Shown one piece after another: positions 16,191 through 21,723 of a DNA stretch of 21,723 nucleotides. How positions within the stretch are numbered: position 1 is the stretch's first letter; each line of letters opens with the position of its first letter. Source of the DNA: UBA10364 sp049611965 (lineage in GTDB: Bacteria; Bacteroidota; Bacteroidia; Flavobacteriales; Schleiferiaceae); assembly GCA_049611965.1 (NCBI GenBank), contig JBMZBC010000027.1, forward strand, positions 1-21,723. Reading direction: 5' to 3'. The notes beneath the pieces are model-generated. The model did no database searches. It saw nothing but the letters and a program-made list of their open reading frames with translations, and was not told where the DNA came from. A program made the position numbers and the translations under genes.

Positions 16191-17831
16191 ATGTCAAACA
16201 CTACTGAATCTTGGGGTTCCCGCGTCGGACTCATTCTCGCTATGGCGGGTAATGCTGTTGGTCTAGGAAACTTCCTACGTTTTCCCGTTCAAGCCGTGCA
16301 GAATGGCGGCGGAACTTTCATCATCCCTTACCTCGTTTCCTTTTTGCTTATGGGTATACCTCTTTTATGGGTAGAGTGGGCGATGGGCCGATTCGGCGGT
16401 CGTTACGGCGACCATAGTACGCCGTTCATTCTAGATAACATGACCAAGAAACGTTTCTGGAAATACTTTGGTGTCTTCGGAATCTTTACCAACATGGGGG
16501 TGATGGCGTATTACACGTACATAGAATCATGGACTTTGACCTACACCTTAAAATCACTTAAGGGAGATTTCCTCGGGATGGACCTTGATGGCTTGGATCA
16601 ATTCTTCAACAACTACGTTGACCTCGGTGCAGGCATCAATTTCCCAGTATGGGCATTGCTCGCTTTCTTAATCACCCTGACCGTAAATATTTACATCCTT
16701 TCACGTGGTTTGAGCGCTGGTATTGAAAAAGTGGCGAAAATTGCCATGCCACTATTGATTGGCTTTGGTGCATTCTTGGCCATTATGTCATGGACCACTG
16801 GTTCTACAGGACGTTGCGCCGATTGTTCGACCTACGTAGGTCTGAACTACTTATGGCAGCCGGACTTTACAACCTTGGCGAATCCAAAAATTTGGCTTGC
16901 AGCAGCAGGTCAAATCTTCTTCACGCTTAGTGTAGGTATGGGAACCATTCACTGTTACAGCTCGTACTTGAAGCAAAAAGACGACATCGCGCTGAATGCA
17001 ATGTCTGCGGGTTGGATGAATGGTTTTGTGGAAATCGTTTTGGGTTCCGCAGTAGTTATCCCAATCGCCGTGGGTTACCTCGGTTTAGATTGGGTCGTAG
17101 ATAACGCAGGCTTCATGATGGCCTTCAAGACGATGCCGTTCCTATTTGATCAATGGGGCAGTGTCCTTGCTGTTATTGCTGGGGTCGCTTGGTTTGGTCT
17201 TTTATTCTTTGCAGGTATCACGTCTTCACTGGCTATGGGTACGCCTTGGATGGGCTTTGTACAAGACGAATTCAATTGGTCGAAAAACAAAAGTGCTTTA
17301 ATCCTCGGTATTGCCATTTTAGCGATGGGCCTACCTACCATCCTCTTCTTTGAAAAAGGCGTTTTCGACGAATACGACTATTGGACAGGAACGGTGAGTT
17401 TAGTGATTTTTGCCCTCGCCGAGGTTATCCTCTTCGCATGGGTATTCGGAATGGACAAGGGATGGAAAGAAATCACGGACGGCGCAGATATGACAGTTCC
17501 AAGATTCTACCGCCCAATTATCAAATACATTACACCGCTATTTATTGGTATCATCTTCCTGACATCGATGTTCAAGCCACTCAATGGTGAATTAAGTGAC
17601 TGGTCTTCCGCCTTTACATCGCTGTTCTCTGGCAACGGTTGGCCTTGGGCTAACGATAGCATCATCAACCAGATCTTCCACATCAACACCGGCGTACAAT
17701 GGATGCAGGACGGTGTTCTTACTAATATGTTCTATATTGATATGAGCCGATTCTTCCTGCTCGCCTGTTTCTTCGCTTTGGTTGGTATGGTAAAGGTGGC
17801 TTCTAACAAACGTAAAAAAGCAGCACAATGA
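16191..17831 (+). CDS. Sodium-dependent amino-acid transporter, NSS/SNF family (LeuT/MetP-like)
   Basis: 546-residue, about 12-TM symporter. The N-terminus aligns with LeuT residue for residue, including W8, R11 and GNAVGLGNFLRFP (20-32), so the Na+ ligands G20, A22, V23 and N27 are kept. ITSSLAMGTPW corresponds to LeuT TM8 (T354/S355). It should import an amino acid with Na+; the substrate is not predictable in detail, though the MetS-like partner suggests methionine/alanine-type substrates. An extra segment with C209-A-D-C212 sits in the loop between TM5 and TM6, where LeuT is shorter. The ATG at 16191 fits the family start. The stop overlaps the next small gene as ATGA. Confidence 0.92.
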   Translation: MSNTTESWGSRVGLILAMAGNAVGLGNFLRFPVQAVQNGGGTFIIPYLVSFLLMGIPLLWVEWAMGRFGGRYGDHSTPFILDNMTKKRFWKYFGVFGIFTNMGVMAYYTYIESWTLTYTLKSLKGDFLGMDLDGLDQFFNNYVDLGAGINFPVWALLAFLITLTVNIYILSRGLSAGIEKVAKIAMPLLIGFGAFLAIMSWTTGSTGRCADCSTYVGLNYLWQPDFTTLANPKIWLAAAGQIFFTLSVGMGTIHCYSSYLKQKDDIALNAMSAGWMNGFVEIVLGSAVVIPIAVGYLGLDWVVDNAGFMMAFKTMPFLFDQWGSVLAVIAGVAWFGLLFFAGITSSLAMGTPWMGFVQDEFNWSKNKSALILGIAILAMGLPTILFFEKGVFDEYDYWTGTVSLVIFALAEVILFAWVFGMDKGWKEITDGADMTVPRFYRPIIKYITPLFIGIIFLTSMFKPLNGELSDWSSAFTSLFSGNGWPWANDSIINQIFHINTGVQWMQDGVLTNMFYIDMSRFFLLACFFALVGMVKVASNKRKKAAQ

Positions 17832-17965
17832 CAACCTCCGCACTAATCATGATCATTTTGACGCAGGGTACAGTTATCGCTGCGACGATTTACTTCTTTA
17901 GAAAAGTTTTAAAGGCACCTCATAACGGTGAGCCAGATTCCTACTCGGAAAACGACCCGAAATAG
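17828..17965 (+). CDS. MetS-like small accessory subunit of the NSS symporter (45 aa)
   Basis: A 45-codon gene starts inside the symporter stop (ATGA, 4-nt overlap) and ends at TAG. The product begins MTTSALIMIILTQGTV, forms one membrane helix (~5-24) and has a polar tail with RKVLKAPHNGEPD. In Corynebacterium glutamicum the NSS transporter MetP needs a similarly placed ~60-residue protein, MetS, for methionine and alanine uptake, and short single-TM proteins of this kind follow many 12-TM NSS genes. The overlap, single helix and conserved-looking MxTSA start support this. It is shorter than MetS, and assignment is by architecture and context. Confidence 0.82.
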   Translation: MTTSALIMIILTQGTVIAATIYFFRKVLKAPHNGEPDSYSENDPK

Positions 17966-18019
17966 GGAAAAACTTTTAGTTACTCACAATAGTAGCTGCA
18001 ACGTCTTCAGCCATCTAAA

Positions 18020-18835
18020 TTGGATAGCAAAGACAATCGCATTGTGAGAGAACAGCTTGAATTAACCGCAATTCTTATATGCATCGCCTTGGTCTCCGGG
18101 GCGATGTTTTTGTTTCCTGTAGAAAAGAAGGTAGCAGAACGTAAGGCTTTCTTGGAGCTATGGTGGTCGGCCAAAGATTCCCTACCAATCAATAGGGTAG
18201 ATTCAACACATATATATTCCTTGCCAATCTCAGAGGCAACGAAGCGAAGTTTGTGGTTTCGAAGAAAGCGGAATTGGCCCTTCAAAGACCTGGAAGAACT
18301 GTATGCTAACCGCTACTTGCGAGAAGACAGCTTATTCTTTGCTTTAGGAACTATCGATTTCTCTGTTCAGGTTGCGAGAGCTTCCGAAACGACCGCGACT
18401 GGAGCATCCATTAAAAGACCACTTCCTAGCAGGCAGTGGACTGCCGTTGATGTAAATACTTGCGATTCTGCAGCCCTCGATGCCCTACCCGGAATAGGCC
18501 CGGGAATGGTGGGCATATTATTTCGCTATCGAACGCGCTACGGTTTCATCGCCGATATGGACCATTTTAAATCAAACACGTATTACGGTGAACGCTGGCA
18601 ACAGGAGTGGGCCACTTTGCTGACCATAGACTCCGTTCCTCCTCCAAAACTTTCTTTAGAACATTCAACTTTTGAAGAGCTTATGCACTTTCCAGAGCTG
18701 AATTACGAGCAGACCAAAAGGATCTGTTTCTATCGAGAGCGTTTTACTGTGCCTACCTGGAAAGAAATAGAAGAATGGGAAGAGTTTTCTGGAGCAGACA
18801 CAACTTTTTTACAGTTATATATTTCCAGAAATTAA
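18020..18835 (+). CDS. Membrane-anchored helix-hairpin-helix (ComEA-like) protein
   Basis: 271 residues with one N-terminal membrane helix (~14-33) and a region of three HhH-like units: ~residues 70-115 (degenerate, ISEATKRSLWFRRKRNWPFKDLEEL), ~150-190 (best, VDVNTCDSAALDALPGIGPGMVGILFRYR) and ~215-255 (HFPELNYEQTKRICFYRERF). HhH units bind DNA backbone without sequence specificity; ComEA uses them to hold incoming DNA in competence. The anchor suggests an envelope or membrane-proximal DNA-binding role, but no other competence gene is near. The start is TTG at 18020, chosen because the frame has a stop at 17993 and no ATG until the membrane helix. Of uncertain function. Confidence 0.75.
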   Translation: MDSKDNRIVREQLELTAILICIALVSGAMFLFPVEKKVAERKAFLELWWSAKDSLPINRVDSTHIYSLPISEATKRSLWFRRKRNWPFKDLEELYANRYLREDSLFFALGTIDFSVQVARASETTATGASIKRPLPSRQWTAVDVNTCDSAALDALPGIGPGMVGILFRYRTRYGFIADMDHFKSNTYYGERWQQEWATLLTIDSVPPPKLSLEHSTFEELMHFPELNYEQTKRICFYRERFTVPTWKEIEEWEEFSGADTTFLQLYISRN

Positions 18836-18844
18836 AAAAGGATG

Positions 18845-18852
18845 TAGTTTTG
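18845..18852 (+). promoter_or_regulatory. Bacteroidota -7 element of rpsU
   Basis: TAGTTTTG is a perfect TAnnTTTG match ending 31 nt before the rpsU ATG, giving a leader of ~25 nt that contains the Shine-Dalgarno. A clear TTG at -33 is missing (TTT at 18822-18824, 20-nt spacing). Confidence 0.55.
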
Positions 18853-18868
18853 CGGCCTAACAATTATA

Positions 18869-18878
18869 AAAGGAGGTG
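18869..18878 (+). promoter_or_regulatory. Exceptionally strong Shine-Dalgarno sequence of rpsU
   Basis: AAAGGAGGTG is fully complementary (10 nt) to the usual 16S rRNA 3' tail CACCTCCTTT and lies 5 nt before the ATG. No other gene in the window has a comparable site. In Flavobacteriia bS21 helps hide the anti-SD, and rpsU keeps a strong SD so that ribosomes lacking bS21 translate it preferentially. Confidence 0.88.
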
Positions 18879-18883
18879 TTACT

Positions 18884-19078
18884 ATGCTCGTAATTAATGT
18901 AAAAGATGGAGAATCAATCGAACGCGCACTGAAGCGTTACAAGAGAAAACACAGCTCTACGGGTGTAGTGCGCAAGCTTCGTGCTGATCGTTATCACACA
19001 AAGCCGACTGAAGCAAAACGTCGTATGAATATGAAAGCGGCTTACATTCAGTCTTTGCGTCAAGCAGAGGAAGAATAG
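18884..19078 (+). CDS. rpsU: 30S ribosomal protein bS21
   Basis: 64-residue basic protein of the small subunit that binds near the 3' end of 16S rRNA. The sequence MLVINVKDGESIERALKRYKRK followed by an Arg/Lys-rich C-terminus is typical, and the length is normal. In Bacteroidota, structural work showed that bS21, with bS18 and bS6, sequesters the anti-Shine-Dalgarno, explaining why most mRNAs lack SD. The strong SD here predicts autoregulation: low bS21 frees the anti-SD and raises rpsU translation. A single-gene transcript is likely, bounded by its own -7 element and terminator. It heads the translation block that ends at tuf. Confidence 0.96.
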   Translation: MLVINVKDGESIERALKRYKRKHSSTGVVRKLRADRYHTKPTEAKRRMNMKAAYIQSLRQAEEE

Positions 19079-19102
19079 TAATCTGTACCACGATATATAA
19101 GA

Positions 19103-19132
19103 AAGCCCGACGCACAGCGTTGGGCTTTTTTT
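19103..19132 (+). terminator. Rho-independent terminator after rpsU
   Basis: An 11-bp stem with one G-U pair (19103-19113 with 19117-19127) and an ACA loop is followed by a run of T (19126-19132). Confidence 0.92.
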
Positions 19133-19146
19133 ATTAAGTTGCTTTT

Positions 19147-20034
19147 ATGTCTCACTCATCATTCATTGCTTTTGAAGAATACTTGCGTTCAGAGAAACGA
19201 GCGAGTGAGAAGACTATTGTTGCCTATCGTACTGAGCTCCAGCGCTGGGCCTCTTTTCTTGAAGCTGAATATGAAGTATCTCCTGAAAAAGCTATTAGGG
19301 CACATGCCAAAAGGCTTATCGTATGGCGCAGTAAACAAGGCATCAGCAACCGTTCTATCAACAGAACCCTAAGCGCACTACGTTCTTATTACAAATGGTG
19401 TGAGCGCACGGGTAGGCCGCACAATGATCCACTGGGTAGTATTAAAAGTCTGAAAGATCAAAAACGGGTGGTGATGAGCATTCCTCAGAAAGACCTGGAA
19501 CAGTTGGTTAAGGATGAAGTATTTGAAAACAATTTCGAAGGCATCCGCGACCAATTCATGTTGTTACTCTTTTACGGCCTTGGATTGCGAAAGGCCGAGC
19601 TCATTGAATTAAAGCAAGAGGATTTTGATTGGTCACGCGGTGTGGTGCGCATCACGGGTAAGCGCAACAAGACGCGTCAAGTACCTGTACCTATGGCTCT
19701 AAAATCCTATTTTGACCGCTATGTAGCAGCTAGAAAACAAGTGCCGGTTAAGGTTACACAAATTTTAACAACTTCTAAGGGTGGAAAGCTCTATCCGAGT
19801 ATTGTTTATAATCGCGTAGTTCATTATCTTCAAGGAACCACGACTGTGGTGGACAAACATCCTCATACTTTACGACATTCGTATGCCACGCATTTGTTAA
19901 ATGCAGGGGTCGACATCAACACCGTTAAAGAGTTGATGGGGCACGAGAGCTTAAGCTCAACACAAGTGTATACGACGAGTACGTTTGAGGAACTTGTTCA
20001 AGCGTATAACCGAGCTCACCCTAAGGGCTCCTAA
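19147..20034 (+). CDS. Tyrosine recombinase, XerC/XerD type
   Basis: 295-residue site-specific recombinase. An N-terminal SAM-like core-binding domain (~1-90, with RSEKRASEKTIVAYRTEL) is followed by the catalytic domain with all six active-site residues: R148 (GLGLRKAEL), K172 (TGKRN), H240 and R243 (HPHTLRHSYATHLL), H266 (LMGHESL) and the nucleophile Y275 (TQVYT). Length and motifs fit the chromosomal Xer recombinases that resolve replicon dimers at dif with FtsK. Whether it is XerC or XerD cannot be settled here. Its place between rpsU and hpf, 11 nt upstream of hpf, marks it as core genome rather than a phage integrase. Confidence 0.92.
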   Translation: MSHSSFIAFEEYLRSEKRASEKTIVAYRTELQRWASFLEAEYEVSPEKAIRAHAKRLIVWRSKQGISNRSINRTLSALRSYYKWCERTGRPHNDPLGSIKSLKDQKRVVMSIPQKDLEQLVKDEVFENNFEGIRDQFMLLLFYGLGLRKAELIELKQEDFDWSRGVVRITGKRNKTRQVPVPMALKSYFDRYVAARKQVPVKVTQILTTSKGGKLYPSIVYNRVVHYLQGTTTVVDKHPHTLRHSYATHLLNAGVDINTVKELMGHESLSSTQVYTTSTFEELVQAYNRAHPKGS

Positions 20035-20045
20035 ATCACAGTACT

Positions 20046-20339
20046 ATGACAGTAAATATTCAGTCTGTTAATTTCAAAGCGGATTCTAAGCTTTTGAGAT
20101 TCATTGAAGAACGTCTTGACAAGACGAAACTGTTTTTTGACAAAACCATTAACACAGATGTCTTTTTGAAGGTGGATAACAACCACGAGAGGGCAAATAA
20201 GATTGTGGAAATGCGCATGTCCATCCCTGGAAATGAGATTGTCGTAACCAAAGAGCGTAAATCCTTTGAGGAAGCAGCGAATTTGGTGGTAGAAGTACTG
20301 ATCCGACAGTTAAAAAAACACAAGGAAAAGAAGAAGTAA
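20046..20339 (+). CDS. hpf: Ribosome hibernation-promoting factor, short form (HPF/YfiA family)
   Basis: 97-residue protein of the HPF/RaiA family, which binds the decoding region of idle 30S subunits in slow growth and blocks mRNA and tRNA. The sequence has the beta-alpha-beta-beta-beta-alpha pattern: MTVNIQSVNFKAD, helix FIEERLDKTKLFF, strands with DVFLKVDNN, KIVEMRMSIPG and EIVVTKE, then a helix ending in a lysine-rich tail (LKKHKEKKK). The long-form C-terminal dimerisation domain is absent, so it is the short type. It probably shares a transcript with the upstream recombinase gene and is closed by the terminator at 20378. Confidence 0.92.
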   Translation: MTVNIQSVNFKADSKLLRFIEERLDKTKLFFDKTINTDVFLKVDNNHERANKIVEMRMSIPGNEIVVTKERKSFEEAANLVVEVLIRQLKKHKEKKK

Positions 20340-20377
20340 ACTATTTGTGATTCAATTAGTTGAAATCCCCCATTGAC

Positions 20378-20409
20378 AGTAGAGGCAGAAAGTCTCTACT
20401 TTTTTTTTG
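20378..20409 (+). terminator. Rho-independent terminator after hpf
   Basis: A 9-bp stem with one G-U pair (20378-20386 with 20392-20400), an AGAAA loop and an uninterrupted T-run (20400-20408) separate hpf from the tRNA cluster. Confidence 0.92.
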
Positions 20410-20416
20410 AGAAGTA

Positions 20417-20446
20417 TTGCTCGTTTGATTCTCTTTACTACATTTG
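20417..20446 (+). promoter_or_regulatory. Promoter of the tRNA-tuf operon
   Basis: TTG (20417-20419), a 19-nt spacer and TACATTTG (20439-20446) match the Bacteroidota consensus fully. Transcription would start near 20453, ~33 nt before the first tRNA. Confidence 0.8.
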
Positions 20447-20485
20447 CAGTCCGTTTGCAAGAGGCGGAAGATCTTTGACATATAA

Positions 20486-20559
20486 GCCGATATAGCTCAG
20501 TTGGCCAGAGCACGTGATTTGTAATCTCGGGGTCGTCAGTTCGAATCTGACTATCGGCT
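20486..20559 (+). tRNA. tRNA-Thr (anticodon TGT)
   Basis: A 74-nt cloverleaf: acceptor GCCGATA/TATCGGC, D stem GCTC/GAGC, anticodon loop TTTGTAA, T arm GTCAG-TTCGAAT-CTGAC. The anticodon stem CGTGA/TCTCG contains one central U-U mismatch. CCA is not encoded. Confidence 0.93.
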
Positions 20560-20599
20560 CAAGTTTTATACTTGATTTAAGTGAGAATCAAGTATTACC

Positions 20600-20680
20600 G
20601 GGGGGATACTCAAGCGGCCAACGAGGACGGACTGTAAATCCGTTGGGAAACCTTCGCAGGTTCGAATCCTGCTCCCCCCA
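20600..20680 (+). tRNA. tRNA-Tyr (anticodon GTA)
   Basis: An 81-nt class II tRNA with a long variable arm: acceptor GGGGGGA/TCCCCCC, anticodon stem-loop ACGGA-CTGTAAA-TCCGT, T arm GCAGG-TTCGAAT-CCTGC. CCA is not encoded. Confidence 0.96.
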
Positions 20681-20685
20681 CAACC

Positions 20686-20758
20686 GCGGAAGTAGCTCAG
20701 TTGGTAGAGCATCAGCCTTCCAAGCTGAGGGTCGCGGGTTCGAATCCCGTCTTCCGCT
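20686..20758 (+). tRNA. tRNA-Gly (anticodon TCC)
   Basis: A 73-nt cloverleaf: acceptor GCGGAAG/CTTCCGC, anticodon stem-loop TCAGC-CTTCCAA-GCTGA, T arm GCGGG-TTCGAAT-CCCGT (last pair G-U). It lies 5 nt after tRNA-Tyr. CCA is not encoded. Confidence 0.96.
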
Positions 20759-20769
20759 CAAAGGCTAAG

Positions 20770-20841
20770 GCCGATGTAGCTCAGGGGTAGAGCGTTTCCT
20801 TGGTAAGGAAGAGGTCACGGGTTCAATTCCCGTCATTGGCT
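20770..20841 (+). tRNA. tRNA-Thr (anticodon GGT)
   Basis: A 72-nt cloverleaf: acceptor GCCGATG/CATTGGC with one G-U pair, anticodon stem-loop TTTCC-TTGGTAA-GGAAG, T arm ACGGG-TTCAATT-CCCGT. It ends 49 nt before the tuf start. CCA is not encoded. Confidence 0.95.
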
Positions 20842-20890
20842 CTAAAATTTAGAATCTTTACACTGTTTATATATTTAATAATCGCTAGTC

Positions 20891-21723
20891 ATGGCAAAAG
20901 AGAATTTTGTACGTACCAAGCCTCACTTGAACATTGGTACAATTGGTCACGTTGACCACGGAAAAACAACATTGACAGCAGCAATCACCACTTGTTTGGC
21001 GAATGCTGGTTTGTCTGAAAAAAGAGATTTCGATTCAATCGACAACGCTCCAGAAGAAAAAGAGCGTGGTATCACTATCAACACTTCACACGTTGAGTAT
21101 GAGACGGAAAACCGTCACTATGCGCACGTTGACTGTCCAGGTCACGCGGATTACGTGAAGAACATGGTAACTGGTGCTGCTCAGATGGACGGTGCTATCC
21201 TCGTAGTAGCTGCTACGGATGGTCCAATGCCACAAACTCGTGAGCACATCCTACTAGGCCGTCAGGTTGGTATTCCACGTATCGTTGTGTTCTTGAACAA
21301 AGCGGACATGGTTGATGACGAAGAATTGATGGAATTGGTAGACATGGAAGTTCGTGATCTACTTTCATTCTACGAGTACGATGGTGACAATACTCCAGTG
21401 ATCCAAGGTTCTGCCCTAGGTGGTTTGAACGGAGAGCAGAAGTGGGTTGACACTATCATGGAATTGATGGCAGCTGTTGACGAGTGGATCGAAGAGCCAG
21501 AGCGTGATCGCGATAAGCCATTCCTTATGCCAATCGAGGATGTTTTCTCAATTACTGGTCGTGGTACTGTAGCAACTGGTCGTATCGAGACTGGTGTTGC
21601 AAACACAGGTGAAGCAGTAGAAATCATCGGTTTCGGTGACGAAAAATTGACTTCAACGATTACTGGTGTTGAAATGTTCCGTAAGATATTGGATACGGGT
21701 GAAGCTGGTGATAACGTAGGTAT
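20891..21723 (+). CDS. tuf: Elongation factor Tu (3' truncated by window end)
   Basis: The first 277 residues of EF-Tu, the GTPase that brings aminoacyl-tRNA to the ribosome. The opening MAKENFVRTKPHLNIGTIGHVDHGKTT holds the P-loop GHVDHGKT. The switch I motif RGITIN, switch II DCPGH and NKAD guanine-specificity motif follow, then domain 2 begins (FSITGRGTVATGRIE). The reading frame is open to the last base, so about a third of the ~395-residue protein lies outside. The 49-nt gap after tRNA-Thr(GGT) has no promoter match or terminator, so tuf is read with the tRNAs. No Shine-Dalgarno is present, notable for such a highly expressed gene but normal in this phylum. Confidence 0.98.
   Translation, partial: MAKENFVRTKPHLNIGTIGHVDHGKTTLTAAITTCLANAGLSEKRDFDSIDNAPEEKERGITINTSHVEYETENRHYAHVDCPGHADYVKNMVTGAAQMDGAILVVAATDGPMPQTREHILLGRQVGIPRIVVFLNKADMVDDEELMELVDMEVRDLLSFYEYDGDNTPVIQGSALGGLNGEQKWVDTIMELMAAVDEWIEEPERDRDKPFLMPIEDVFSITGRGTVATGRIETGVANTGEAVEIIGFGDEKLTSTITGVEMFRKILDTGEAGDNVG

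Noticed and set aside
19147..20034. Tyrosine recombinase as sign of a prophage, integron or integrative element
   Set aside because: Xer-type length and motifs, core-gene neighbours and no direct repeats at the adjacent tRNAs; no cargo or phage genes.
20514..20768. An 84-codon open frame across the tRNA cluster
   Set aside because: It runs through tRNA-Thr, Tyr and Gly; its repetitive residues come from conserved T-arm sequences. It is not a gene.
1..21723. CRISPR arrays, insertion sequences or tandem repeats
   Set aside because: No regularly spaced repeats, transposase-like reading frames or terminal inverted repeats were seen on reading through.

Overview
The window reads as chromosomal core sequence from a bacterium of the Bacteroidota, most likely Flavobacteriales and probably marine. 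The evidence is: TAnnTTTG promoter elements instead of sigma70 -10 boxes; near-absence of Shine-Dalgarno sequences except one very strong one before rpsU; type III glutamine synthetase; an OmpA/PD40 surface protein; the long form of PurM; and the gene order rpsU-xer-hpf-tRNAs-tuf. Almost every gene is on the + strand, the intergenic gaps are short, and no transposon, prophage or CRISPR array is visible.

Layout. 1-430: 3' end of secF (or a secDF fusion), then a strong terminator. 499-1712: a tatA/B-type gene overlapping a Na+/Ca2+ exchanger gene. 1746-3990: glnN with its own promoter; its start is best placed at 1798. 4097-6595: a large exported protein with TPR, PD40 propeller, OmpA and LysM-like domains. 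6666-9734: a tight purM-prfA-pyrF operon. 9798-14097: a compact five-gene sulfur cluster (TauE/SafE exporter, metallo-beta-lactamase/rhodanese protein, two half-size YeeE/YedE transporters, and a di-haem TsdA-like cytochrome c). 14181-16122: a two-TM K+ channel with RCK domain and an RmlD-like reductase. 16191-17965: a LeuT-type Na+ symporter and a 45-residue MetS-like partner overlapping it by 4 nt. 18020-18835: a membrane-anchored helix-hairpin-helix protein. 18884-21723: the translation block rpsU, xerC/D-type recombinase, hpf, four tRNAs (Thr-UGU, Tyr-GUA, Gly-UCC, Thr-GGU) and the 5' part of tuf.

How the parts work together. The sulfur cluster looks like a sulfide/persulfide detoxification and thiosulfate-handling unit: the MBL/rhodanese protein would oxidise or transfer persulfide sulfur, the YeeE/YedE halves would move thiosulfate or sulfane sulfur, TauE/SafE would export sulfite, and the cytochrome would interconvert thiosulfate and tetrathionate. 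This resembles BigR/Blh-type operons of Proteobacteria, but with a TsdA-like cytochrome attached and no regulator in the window. The last 3 kb is a growth-related block in which ribosomal protein bS21, hibernation factor, tRNAs and EF-Tu are adjacent. The rpsU Shine-Dalgarno fits the known Flavobacteriia model of bS21 autoregulation.

I see no clearly new system. The items most worth a second look are the sulfur cluster, the unannotated 45-aa symporter subunit, the rpsU leader, and the tRNA-tuf order shared with E. coli.
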